From contig OX463787.1 in the NCBI GenBank assembly GCA_949825025.1, forward strand, positions 15,683,707 to 15,747,706: a stretch of DNA of 64,000 nucleotides, given 5' to 3'. This DNA comes from Siphlonurus alternatus (Eukaryota; Arthropoda; Insecta; Ephemeroptera; Siphlonuridae). The translations under genes and the position numbers were made by a program. A model generated the notes under the pieces. That model was given only the letters and a program-made list of their open reading frames with translations. It was not told where the DNA came from and did not search any database. This document shows, piece after piece, positions 24,418-34,814 of the stretch (the stretch's first letter is position 1; each line of letters starts with the position of its first letter).

Positions 24418-25015
24418 TCACTTATTTTTATTTGATCTAGCTGCGTCTTTGGAAATTCTTGTAAAAGCTTTCTGCATTATGTCTCTTGATTTTTCCATCA
24501 GTTCAGTTAGTTGCTCCATCTTCATTCCCTTCGTGGGGATGGCTGGCAGGAATTCGATTATACTGTGACCTGTAACAAAATTTATTTAATTATTGTAATG
24601 TTAATGAGGTCGAGCGTGGCGCAGTGCATTGACCGGTTCTCGTTAGATCACCGAAGTCAGGCTACTTCGGGCGTAGTTAGTACTTGGATGGGTGACCGTT
24701 TCAAGTAAAAAATACGCTGCTCCCTCCCTGGGGTAAATTCGTCTCGCTTTCCACCCAGTGCAGTGATGCACTTGTGTGTGGTTCCCCAGGCTTTGGACAT
24801 TGCTTTGGTCCATTGATAAAAAGTAGAGGTGTCCATCCTGACTGAGGTTTTCCACGGTTCCCTCAGTCTTACCTCAGTGAATACTGGGACGCGTAACATG
24901 CAGGCCGTGGCCATCATCCTTCCCCTACCTTATCCCTACCCATTACCCAGCCTCGAGCTGTAAGCTCTTAGGGGTGTATCCTTGTAAAAAAAAAAAATAT
25001 ATATATATATATATT

Positions 25016-25094
<79 letters not shown>

Positions 25095-28000
25095 GTTCGT
25101 TTAACTCCCAGTCAGAGCACACCTCGGGATAGCGTAAACGTTAACCTCCCTAGTTGAAAAATTACGTCTTCAACTCATCTTTTACACGTCTAAACCTAAT
25201 CTTTTTACCTCTAAATTACATCTTATTTCCTCTTCGTTAAAAGTGAGGATGAAATGGAGTCAATATTTCTAACATTTTATGTTGAAGAAGAGGAAAAAAA
25301 GACGTAATCTCGTCATTTTCACCTCTTTTTTCCTCTAAAATGGTGCAAAATAGGAGGAGAAAAGACGAGAGTTTAATAGCGAAGAAAAGACGAAATTTAT
25401 TTTAACTCGGGCTCTGCCTGTAGCTCAAAGGGAAAAAGACTATATTTGAAATTTTGAGAATTTTAAGATTTTTTGACTATGTAGTATTTCTCGCAAATAG
25501 AAGATAAAAGGAGTATTCACAGTAGATGTAAATTATTTCCCCATGTAATGAATTTATAATGAATTATTTTTATTCTATTTTCTCACTTTCATCAATTTGT
25601 TGATTTGTCTTAAAATGTTTATTTTAATATATTCTCAAACATAAAAAGCGAACGTTTGAGCTTAAATTAAATAATAAATTACATATTTCATGTACCAATC
25701 ATTAAATAATCTTCGCTGGACATGGTTGTGAAATAAAAAAAAAGTTTAATTAGACATAAAAACTCTGGTTGTAGGAGATTTTAGATACATTCATTTTGAA
25801 TTTCAATTTGTAACAGCTAGAGAAACATCATTTAGGGAGTTCACTTCTCATTTAACAAGCTTTGCACTTTGCAATTTCAATACAAGTCGTGTTTCACTTA
25901 ATCTGCATTTGACACATTATTAATTGTGTCCTAAGAAATTTATCATCTTTACAATTTGATGCACACACCAATAATAACCCGATGTTGCATAAATGTTTTT
26001 ATTTATTTACTATTTAATAACGAATAAATTTTGTAAAGCATATTTGTGAAATTTTATATACACTTAAAATTAATTTTTATTAAAATTATTTAAATAAAAT
26101 AAAAACATTAATATTTTATTTTTGAAATTAAACATTAAATTTTAAATACTTTTATAATATTTTTCAAGTTTATTCAAGATAAAGCCTGTCTGACATAATA
26201 CAAAAATCTACCCGTAAGCAGGGGCGGATCCAGCTCGCGGCTGTAGGGGAAGGGGGGGGGGCGATGCCCTATCCCGCAATGTTAAAATTTGGAGTAGGAG
26301 CGGGGGTGACGTAACACCTTCAATGTATTTTGGGACCTTTCGGGGACCCCCCATCCCAAAATCTTCTGCTCGTTGTTAGTAAACAAAGTATTGTTGTATA
26401 AAATGTCTGTCGCGTGAAAGGAAAAACATGGGACGGTTGTTGATTTACATGTTAACTTATGGAAAATGACCGTTAATTATGAAGTTGTTGCGGTTGTCTA
26501 GCGCCAACAATGCCATTACGTTCTCTGCTCTGGTGACAAAATTAGACACTACGTCGTCCCATGTTTAACAATGAAAAAGGCTTCATGCGACAGACATTAT
26601 AAACAATGGTTTGTTACAACCATTGCGAGTAGAAGACTTTGCCCCATCCCCCTCCTCTCCTTGGATCCGCACCTGACCTTAAGGGCATTGGGTGTAGCAC
26701 CAGTAATTGGCAACACTGCCGACGTATCTTCACCATGTTAATTTTTATCATTGCTCCTCGGAGTAATTTTTATGCTAGAGCTAAGCTGATTGCTGTAGTA
26801 TCAAGATAATTAGTAGCCCAAGTGCACAATTTGGCTAAATAAAGCCTGATTTAAAGAAAAGTATTTTTTTTATATTTTAGAAAAATGCATGTAAATTTAA
26901 AAAATTACTAAAAAATACTTTTCTTTAAATCAGGCTTTATTTAGCCAAATTGTGCACTTGGGCTACTAATTATCTTGATACTACAGCAATCAGCTTAGCT
27001 CTAGCATAAAAATTACTCCGAGGAGCAATGATAAAAAATTAACATGGTGAAGATACGTCAGTGTTGCCAACTACCGGTGCTACACCCAATGCCCTTAAAG
27101 ATTGTATTGGAAGACTACTCAGATAAACCATGGCGGTGTCCCAATACTATTTCTCGTTTACTTAGGGTCCCTAAATGAGCTTTCCCCTCCCCTCCAAGAT
27201 GGCCGCTATATAAGAAGGGCGCATATGATGCACCCTAAATTTGCCGCCATTGTAGGGAAGGGTAGTAGACGAGAATAGGACTATTGGGACGCCACCCATA
27301 TCCTCAGTTCAACCGTACCTGAGTCAAATCTGTGCTCCGAAGAGTCCAGGAAATGGTACTGAGAGCAGACGACGGGCTGCAGAGGACATTGGGCTGCGAT
27401 GGCGATGTGGAAGGCTCCTTTCTTGAAGGGTAGAAGAGTGGGGCCTTCATGACGTGTACCCTCAGGGAACATGCAGATTCGGTTCTGAAAATATAACGAG
27501 TTACAATTAAATCAATTAATATACATTTTTATTTATTTATTTTACAAGGATGTACACCTATAAGCTAAGAGCTCGCGGCGAGGTAATGGGTAGGGATAAG
27601 GGAGGGAAATTATGGTAGCCACGGCCTGATATGTATCCCAGCATTTGCTAAGATGATACTGAGGGAACCGTGGAAATCTAGTCAGAACGGACACCTATAT
27701 TTCTTTATGTAAAATTTAAAATATGAAAAAAATTCATATATTAACTAAAGCCGATATTACACGATACAATGTTACATACAATTTTTCCTTACAAGAAAAC
27801 GTTACTCCATTATTTGTATTGAGATGACATTTTCTTGTAAGGAAAAATTGTGTGCAAAATTATGTCGTGTAATAAAGCATATATAGTAGTCTCGTTAATT
27901 CTTACCTTATCTTTGTTGATGAGATCTCCGACTTTGTTGATATCGTTCTTCGCTTGTTGAGGGTTGAGTCTGTTGATGAAGACTGTGTTCCAGAACCAAG

Positions 28001-30961
28001 GGAACGGGTACACCCAGAACACCTCTCTCTTGGCGATCGTACAACCGTTCGGAATGAGGGGCCACAAATACGTCATAGCTGTTGGAACGACAGAACAGTA
28101 AATGTGTTGTTCCAGAACTAAGTTCGGGTAGGATTTTCTCGACATTAAAAATTTATTTAGCATCCTATACTGGTCTTTCACCATACGTCATAATACAATA
28201 AATATGACTTCACGATTTTGTAGGCAAAACATTGCAAGCGGCATAACAGATACGTGCTAAAGTTGGTCTCGAAATTAATGTCTCTTGGCCATTCACTCCA
28301 TTTTTTTTACAATTTTCTTTCATAAATGGTGACAAACAGAATTAATGCAATTGAAAAAAATTATTTGGTGACCAAAACTATCATTAAAAAGAGATGCTAT
28401 AAATTACGTTAACCCGAATAGCATATAGGATTTTATGGTTTTCTGCCTACATTCCGAAGCTCTTCGGGTGGCTTCAGGGAGGGGGGGGGGGATTGCACTC
28501 ACCTATGACATCAAGGGAGCTCTGATGGTTGAGTAGCAGCACACAACCCTGGCCCTCAGGTACAATGTTCTCCAAACCACGGACCTCGTACGTGAGACCC
28601 AGTAACCACTTGGAGCAGAAACGGACCGCCCAGGCAGGCATCCTGGAGTAACATACAGTCAAATTAATTTGATATTTCTTCCGGAAACAGCCCCAATTAT
28701 AAGGTTTCTGGCTTTTTTATTCGTATTTCAGCGCTGCTATTTCACACATAGGTCAGTACATCTACTCCAAACCCCTGTGCAAAGTTTCAAAATTGAATTA
28801 TAAACAGAATAGCTACAAAATTCCCACTTCCGGAAGGAATATTGAATTAATTTTACTGTAGTTGCATTAGTTTGGAAGACATACATATTATGTTATGAAA
28901 TTAGTAGAGTTGAATTAGCTTAGATGACATATATACTGCAGTATAACAAGTCTTACAAGTTAGTTTACACCCGACTCTATGGCGCCAAGCTCAAGACAGT
29001 CCAGACCGACTGACGCCATCTATACGACCCTTAATATAAATTTCAAGATGGCCGCCGCGTGCAGTTGAATCCACACGTAAACTAACGATTTGTAATACTG
29101 TATGCAATATGAGCACTATTGAGCATCTTATAGTTGAAAAATTACGTCTTCAACTCATTCAATCACGTCTAAACCTAATTTCATTATATTATGTCTCTTT
29201 AGCTTAACGATGAATCTCAGTTACTTCGGAGTCAAAGAATATTTCCCTGCAAACGAATCGAATGAAATAAATTTTAAAAAATCGAGAATGTTCTAAAACT
29301 TAATCGCTTATGGTTTGAGCAAATTCAGTCTTGCAGTTTTCTTACAACAGCTCCATTTCCGGTTTTCGTCCATAAGGCCAATGTTAAACTTCTACCTTAG
29401 TTTTCACAAAACTGATAGGACAGGTTCACCTCAAAATTTGTATGCCACCTATTGATGGTGAGTTCTAAGTCCCCTGCAAGTCTTGTTGCATTCAGGCGGT
29501 ACGATTGCGAGATATCAATCTACTGAGATTCATCCTTAAACACATTTATTATTCTACCTCGTTCAAAATGAGGATGAAATGAAGATACTATTTATAATAT
29601 TTTGTACTGAAAGAATTAAGACATAATCTCGACTTTATCCTTCTCCTTTTCTTCAAAATGGGACAATGAGGGGGGAAAAAAAAAAAAAGAGTGGAGACCA
29701 GTGATGCAACGCTTCGCGAAGCTTCGCGCGAAACTTCGCTAGTTTCGCGAATATTCGCGAAGTTTCGCAAGCCAAGTTTCGCGAAAGTTTCGCGCGAAAC
29801 TTCGCGAAATTGATATATTTGAATTTCCCGCTCCACTTTTTCGAATCGTATTTAATGAATACGCCGTTTTTTTCCTAATTTTGCTTTAATGACAGGTTTA
29901 ATTGCATAAACGAATTAAAAAAGAGTTCAATTTAATTTATTAGATATAAAAAAAATTATATCTTTTTTATTAATTTTAGAAATTACTTTTAATTATTTTT
30001 AAAATCATTTAACACATTCGAGGATAGACAGGTCATGAAAGGGGCCATTTTATCTTGTTTTCTTAATTTTTTGATGAATATATGAAAAATCGCATTGCGA
30101 CAGTCATTTTTTAAATTTCGCGAAGTTTCGCGAATATTCGCGCGAAAGTTTCGCGAAAATTTCGCGCACCATGTTTCGCGCGAAGTTTTGCATCTCTGGT
30201 GGAGACTTTAAAATATGAAATTATTTCAACTCGGATCTCTTAATTGTCATTTATTTTTGTCTTGAAAGCTGTCCCCCAAAGATTATAAGGTAAAATTATT
30301 TGTCAATTTGCAGTTTTTCAATTTCATCTACAAATATTTTCATCATTTATTTTTTTATTGACGAAAACACTTTCTTCAGATTTACAATTAAAGTTTTATA
30401 CAATATATTGCATCAATGAATGGAAACAATAAGTATACAAAAAAAATAAATGTTGACTGACACGCTGAATTAGAATTACGTTGCTCCCTCTCTGGTGTAA
30501 ATTCGTCTCACTTTCCACCCATTGCAGTGATGTATTTATATGTGGTTCCTCAAAACTTAGACATCACTTTTGTCAATAAAAAGTAGGGGTGTCCGTCCTG
30601 ACTGAGGTTTTCCACGGTTCCCTTAGCAAATGCTGGGACGTGTAACCAGCCATGGCCACTATCCTTTCTCTCTCTTATTCCTATCCATTACCCTGCCTTG
30701 AGCTTCAACTGATTTGTGTGTATCTCTGTAAAAAGTTATATATAACGCCCGGTGTACAAAGGAAATACTAATTGATAATACTTACAGTCCGTTTCTGGAG
30801 TCCCTTCCTCTTGGAATCATGAAGGGAACGAACATGGCCGAGGTGATAAGAGTGTAGCACGAGTACACGAAGAACTTGAGGTAGTAGCGCACCCTGCTGC
30901 TGAATATCCAACACAGAGTCATGGCGAAGGAGGCGACGAAGCACCACAGACCGAACGACAT
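24418..30961 (-). CDS. 1-acyl-sn-glycerol-3-phosphate acyltransferase, tandem copy 1
   Basis: Exons in transcript order: 30961-30786, 28642-28503, 28078-27906, 27484-27319, 24569-24418, giving 268 residues. The enzyme moves an acyl group from acyl-CoA to lysophosphatidic acid to make phosphatidic acid in the ER membrane. The N-terminus is hydrophobic with two likely membrane segments (about 1-20 and 30-50). Motif I NHQSSLD is at 97-103 with catalytic His98 and Asp103. The motif II region reads VFINRLN. Motif III is FPEGTRH, with EGTR at 171-174. Motif IV is CPLQPVV. The C-terminus has the family segment IIEFLPAIPTKG. All key residues are intact, so it is probably active. A polypyrimidine-AG just before ATG 30961 (TTTCCATTTTCAG, 9 bases before the ATG) implies a 5' untranslated exon upstream. 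It is one of three tandem paralogues; introns are loaded with MITEs and SINEs. Confidence 0.93.
24606..24993 (+). repeat. SINE with a 5S rRNA-derived head, copy 1
   Basis: The first ~95 bases look like 5S rRNA: ACCGGTTCTCG, GATCACCGAAGTCAGG, CGGGCGTAGTTAGTACTTGG and ATGGGTGACCG, which span the internal pol III promoter of 5S genes. Then follows a body with CTGACTGAGGTTTTCCACGG and CAGGCCGTGGCCATC, and an A-rich tail. It is not a functional 5S gene, because the 3' stem is replaced by the SINE body. It sits in the last intron of AGPAT copy 1. Other copies: 56028-56409, 55205-55512. Confidence 0.75.
24994..25092. repeat. AT dinucleotide microsatellite
   Basis: Almost pure alternating AT for roughly 95 bases, directly at the A-rich tail of the SINE, so it probably grew from that tail. 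Confidence 0.85.
25140..25408. mobile_element. AGTTGAAAAATTACGTCTTCAACTC element, copy 1
   Basis: Starts TAGTTGAAAAATTACGTCTTC and ends AAATTTATTTTAACTCGG, so the ends are inverted (CCGAGTT / AGTTGAA). Copies are at about 29130-30240, interrupted by two insertions, and 63197-63446. The following 25409-26350 shows no feature beyond AT-rich sequence. Confidence 0.5.
26356..26641. mobile_element. CAAAGTCTTCTGCTCG MITE, copy 3
   Basis: Same family as 13387-13670. It is flanked by CCCATCCC on the left and CCCATCCC on the right, a direct 8-9 bp duplication. It lies in the AGPAT copy 1 last intron, inside a C-rich repeat resembling the one at about 54.1 kb. Confidence 0.7.
26683..27094. mobile_element. 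412-bp foldback MITE with TTAA duplication, GGGCATTGGGTG ends
   Basis: Arms of about 190 bases are nearly perfect complements. Ends GGGCATTGGGTGTAGCACC and complement, with TTAA directly outside both ends. It has no coding capacity. A further small palindrome (27135-27293, GGTGTCCCAATA / TATTGGGACGCC) lies beside it, close to exon 4 of AGPAT copy 1. Confidence 0.8.
27536..27712 (-). repeat. SINE body, 5'-truncated
   Basis: Complement of the SINE body: TACAAGGATGTACACC, GGTAATGGGTAGGGATAAGG, GAGGGAACCGTGGAAA. The 5S-like head is missing. It lies in intron 3 of AGPAT copy 1. Confidence 0.6.
27748..27886. mobile_element. TTACACGATACAAT MITE, single unit
   Basis: Ends GATATTACACGATACAAT and TTATGTCGTGTAATA, with inner CCTTACAAGAAAA / TTTTCTTGTAAGGAAAAA. 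It lies just inside intron 3 of AGPAT copy 1, some 20 bp from exon 3. Confidence 0.55.
28654..28860. mobile_element. TA-flanked MITE, TACAGTCAAATTAATTTG family, copy 1
   Basis: Ends TACAGTCAAATTAATTTGAT and AATTAATTTTACTGTA, each with CTTCCGGAAG nearby. Copies are at 33250-33446 and 43363-43580. This copy stops only 11 bases short of the 3' splice site of the AGPAT copy 1 exon at 28642. Confidence 0.65.
28937..29102. mobile_element. TA-flanked MITE, AACAGATCTTAGTTTACG family, copy 2
   Basis: Contains GTTTACACCCGACTCTATGG, GGCGCCAAGCTCAAGACAG, AAGATGGCCGCCGCG and CACACGTAAACTAACG. It ends TTGTAATACTGTA. It lies in intron 1 of AGPAT copy 1. Confidence 0.6.
29208..29535. mobile_element. TTAA-flanked element, GATGAATCTCAGT ends, nested
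   Basis: 328 bp with TTAA on both sides. Ends CGATGAATCTCAGTTAC and CTACTGAGATTCATCC. It interrupts a copy of the AGTTGAAAAATTACG element. Confidence 0.6.
29699..30198 (+). mobile_element. TTCGCG-rich hAT-type MITE, copy 1
   Basis: Exactly 500 bp with the 8-bp duplication GTGGAGAC on both sides. Ends CAGTGATGCAACGCTTCGCG and GAAGTTTTGCATCTCTG. Both ends carry many TTCGCG/CGCGAA motifs over about 110 and 80 bases, while the centre is AT-rich. It is nested in the AGTTGAAAAATTACG element. No coding frame. Confidence 0.85.
30476..30735 (+). repeat. SINE body, 5'-truncated
   Basis: Starts at TTACGTTGCTCCCTCTCTGG. It contains GTAAATTCGTCTCACTTTCC, CTGACTGAGGTTTTCCACGG and the TATCTCTGTAAAAAG tail. 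The 5S-like head is absent. It ends about 50 bp from AGPAT copy 1 exon 1. Confidence 0.65.
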
Positions 30962-31112
30962 CTTACGTCACTGAAAATGGAAATAAGATGTAATTATGCT
31001 TTTTTATTTTAGTATAGTATCAATTACTAATTATAAATAAATGAAGTTGATGATAAAAAAAAACAATGAATAGCCGCTCTTTAGAAAAAAAAATTAGACG
31101 ATGAACTGCATG

Positions 31113-31222
31113 CACTACGTTCACATGACAGTGTTTAATATGTATTCGTTGACGATGGATAATGTTATTCTTATGAGGCGTCGTTAACGGATCTGTATTA
31201 AACACCATCATGTGAACGTAGT
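31113..31222. mobile_element. CACTACGTTTACATGA palindrome, copy 1
   Basis: Starts CACTACGTTCACATGACAGT and ends CATCATGTGAACGTAGT, with an inner GTATTCGTTGACGA arm. A sharper copy is at 43818-43928. It lies upstream of AGPAT copy 1. Confidence 0.6.
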
Positions 31223-31349
31223 TATGGTCCGATAATCGAAACGATTTTTTTAGTAGGGTGAACATTTTAGATAAATATCTCGCATTTTCTACTGATAAAA
31301 ATCTGCAGCGTTCATCCATTGCAGTTTCCACGTTTCCCTCAATCACAGA

Positions 31350-32600
31350 TAAATGAATGCCGTTTACACAATTTTTCTACACGAAAAAGAGCAAAATGAA
31401 TGTTACAAAAAATAAAACTTTGATTAATTATTATAATTATTTTTTACAATAGATTAATTTAATTTATTTTAAAAATATATTACAGTACAGTTTTTGCGTT
31501 TTAAGAATATTATAATAGCAAAATTTTAAAATAAATATCAATTTGCTTTTTATTAAATATGCAAATTAAACAAACTGCTCAGTATATTAAATAAAAAGGT
31601 CATGCCAATTAATTCTTCTTGAGTGAACAGCTAAATTTTAAAATTACCAACAATAAATTCATTTTAATAATGATCCAAATTGTCAAATGCGTATATAACA
31701 ATCGCAAGATTGTAATTATAATAAAAAATATGTTAATGGAATTAATTACTTTATTAATTGAATGAAAACAATAAAATGAAACATACTCATCTTAATTAAA
31801 TATTGTCCACGTAGCAAAACTCAGTATAGATTATTTCACAGAAATGGTTTATTTTTTATGAAAAATATATAACTGTTATTATTCTATATTAATAAAAAAA
31901 TAACTTATATATGTAATTATCTGAATTCACTTTTACTTTGACTCCAATACCGTTCTGTCCAACACAACTAAATGATTGACGAACTGATTATGGACGTAGT
32001 AATTAGGACACTAATTATTATATTGTACGCAACAATTACTATTCTTATAATAACCCGAGTTAAGTCGACAATACACGAGACGTTTTGTATATTTAAATTT
32101 CTGCCAAGGTGATTTAAAAATACATTGAGGTCATTATCATATACTTTATTCATACTAACACCAATCTTATTAACTTTAATATTTTAACTCTCCCTGATAG
32201 AAATATTAATGTTTACAATTAAGATGTTTTTATTATAAATTATAAGTGTTTATTGTTTATTAAAATTAAAATAATAATATTAATTACGCAGCTAAACATG
32301 CGTGTACTGTAAATATGAATTCTGCGTATATTTTTAATGGAAAACACTTGACATTATAAACTAGTATAATTTTAAATTTCTATAAATAAGTGACAAAAAA
32401 ACAAACATATTATTACGTTGCCATGATGATATTGCAATATCGTGATTCTTTTTTTTTATTATTATCTGAGACAGACAGAGGACTTTGAGCTTCAATTTGA
32501 TATGATTTCATATATAGATTTAATTTATTTATATCATATGAGGAGTTCAACGTATTAAATTAGGAAGTTTTTTTAAGAAGCATGTTTCTTAGTTAATGAA
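31350..32600. other. AT-rich upstream region of AGPAT copy 1
   Basis: Probably includes the promoter and any 5' untranslated exon of AGPAT copy 1, but no TATA/initiator pair or exon could be picked with confidence. No protein-like frame and no clear repeat boundary. Confidence 0.3.
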
Positions 32601-32659
32601 CCTGAAATAAAAAAAAATTATCTTAAAACGCTCCCACACCTGACTTGGTGAATCGATAA

Positions 32660-32863
32660 TATCGGCCTATCTGCCTACCACGATCTTGTTGCAATAATGC
32701 TGAGCTATCTGCTATTTCAGGTAAACGCAATTATGAGCTTTTTATTTTATACCAATTTACAGCTCTTCATTACGCTCACCTGAAATAGCAGATAGATCAT
32801 TTTTGTAAGGAAATCATGGTAAGCAGAAAAAGCAGATAGCTCATTATTCCGGACGATGCACGA
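32660..32863. mobile_element. GTCCGG-type palindromic MITE, left end eroded
   Basis: Contains CTGCCTACCACGATCTTGTT, GAGCTATCTGCTATTTCAGG, ACGCTCACCTGAAATAGCAG and the right end GAGCTCATTATTCCGGAC-like sequence. Confidence 0.55.
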
Positions 32864-33249
32864 TATAGATAATTTGATTTCTATCATTACATTCTAAATT
32901 TTATATTATTCGTACTCAATATTATTATATTATAATCATTGCTGAATTTGTTTTGAGCAGAATCTAATTATATCCGGATTGTAATTAATATTTTGTTAAT
33001 AAATTAAGTTGATTTTACATTGTGTTAACTTTAATATTAAACTACTCATTTTGTGTATGCAATTAATAATAAAGAGCAATAAATAAATAAATATATATGA
33101 ATAGACTTCTTTATTCATCCACATTGCCATGCTTGTTACGAAAAAAAGCATGATGTTCATAACTTGTAATGCATTTTTATAGTGAATTGCAGTATTGAAA
33201 CAGTAATAAAAAATAATTCTTCACATGTATGGTCTTCTGTAATGGTATA

Positions 33250-33446
33250 TACAGTCAAATTGATGTAATATTCGTACCGGAAGTGTGAAGTTTACAGCTC
33301 TTCTGCTTGTAATTCAGATTTGAAATATTACAGAAGTATAAGTACTGATACTACTGATCAATATGTGAAAATTTAACTCTGAAATACAAATAGGAAGACC
33401 AGAAACCTTACACTTCCGGAGAGAATGTCGTGTAAATGTGACTGTA
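33250..33446. mobile_element. TA-flanked MITE, TACAGTCAAATT family, copy 2
   Basis: Starts TACAGTCAAATTGATGTAAT and ends AAATGTGACTGTA, with ACCGGAAGTGTGAAG and CTTACACTTCCGGA inside. It is the most diverged of the three copies. Confidence 0.55.
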
Positions 33447-33971
33447 GTAAAAAGTTATGACAGTAAAAAAACTTATAACGTCATATTTGTACATACCACT
33501 CAAGGTTACATTTATTTTTAAATGATAAAATAAGCATTATAAAAAATAATATTCATGTTTTTAATATGGTATTGCACCATGATGAATTTAATACACTGCA
33601 GCTAATTTATGTAATATTATTCTGGTCGTAAAAGATCAGTTAGATCCTTCGTAGTGAACAGTCCTATCAGAATATTTTATAATACGACAATAACCTAATT
33701 AATTGATGCAAATGTGAGTCTTATGCTAATGTATTAACTTAATTTATTTAAAAAAATAATAATAATTACATTATTTTACCCACCTTGTCCTTAATTATTT
33801 CAACCACACTAGCAAACTTTTTAGTGTACAATAGCAACTCCCTATTGACTACTATAATCAAAATTGAAAAAAAAAAATTACAATGCTTGTTGATAAGGAA
33901 GATATTCTAGCACGGCAAAGTACTTTATCTCCAGAGGATTCATACAATTATTTGTTACATATATGTATAAT

Positions 33972-34449
33972 CAGAAATGCAAAACTTCGCGCGAAACATG
34001 GTGCGCAAAACTTTCGCGCGAATATTCGCGAAACTTCGCAAAAATTTCGCGAAATTTAAAAAATGATTTTTTTTTTTTAGCGATTTTTCATATATTCATT
34101 AAAAAATTAAGAAAATGGCCCCTTTCATGACCAGTCTATCCTCGAATGTGTTAAATGATTTTAAAAATAATTAAAAGTAATTTTTAAAATTAATAAAAAA
34201 TAAATAATTTTTTACATGTCTAATAAATTAAATTGAACTCTTTTTTAATTCATTTATGCAATTAAACCTGTAATTAAAGCAAAATTAGGAGGAAAACGGC
34301 GTATTCATTAAATATAGAAAAAGTAGAGCGGGAAATTCAAATATATCAATTTCGCGAAGTTTCGCGCGAAACTTGGCTTGCAAAACTTCGCGAATATTCG
34401 CGAAACTAGCAAAATTTCCCGCGAAGCTTCGCGAAGCGTTGCATCACTG
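33972..34449 (-). mobile_element. TTCGCG-rich hAT-type MITE, copy 2
   Basis: 478 bp with the 8-bp duplication TGTATAAT on both sides, inverted relative to copy 1. Ends CAGAAATGCAAAACTTCGCG and CGCGAAGCGTTGCATCACTG. The TTCGCG clusters sit at both ends as in copy 1. Confidence 0.85.
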
Positions 34450-34510
34450 TGTATAATATATAAATGCATATGGTTACAATGGACAATTAATTAATACAAT
34501 TAATGTATTA

Positions 34511-34813
34511 ATGGACAATTAATGCAGAAATGGATAGAGAGTGCAAAGTTATGCTACTCTGAATTTTTTCAGATTTTTTAGAGACCGGGAACTATTTTTA
34601 AAAAATTATTGAAATTCGATTTTATGACGTCACGAAGAGTCTGTCTTTAAGAAAAGGATAGGCGCTAAATGCCCGTGACGTCATAAAACTGACTGTCAAT
34701 AATTTTTTAAAAATAGTTCCCGCTCTCAAAAATATCTGAAAAAATTCAGAGTAACATAATTTGGTACGCTCTATCCATTTCTGCAATATAAAAATGTCAT
34801 GCAAATTGTCCAT
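34511..34813. mobile_element. ATTGCAGAAATGG palindrome, subfamily A variant
   Basis: Ends ATGGACAATTAATGCAG and CAAATTGTCCAT. Arms contain GAAATGGATAGAGAGTGC and GCTCTATCCATTTCTGC. The centre has TGACGTCACG on one side and GTGACGTCA on the other. It mixes a subfamily-B end with a subfamily-A centre. Confidence 0.65.
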
Positions 34814-34814
34814 T

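Noticed and set aside
24606..24710. Functional 5S rRNA gene
   Set aside because: Only the central promoter region is like 5S. The 3' stem partner is missing and SINE body follows, so it is a retroposon head.
24643..24917. Overlapping 70-86 codon frames, repeated at 56158-56373
   Set aside because: They are the body and head of the 5S-type SINE read in different frames and have no protein character.
29588..29836. 82-codon frame rich in REVSRE repeats
   Set aside because: Translation of the TTCGCG array of the hAT-type MITE.
31020..31346. 108-codon frame upstream of AGPAT copy 1
   Set aside because: It crosses the CACTACGTTTACATGA palindrome and has no family likeness.
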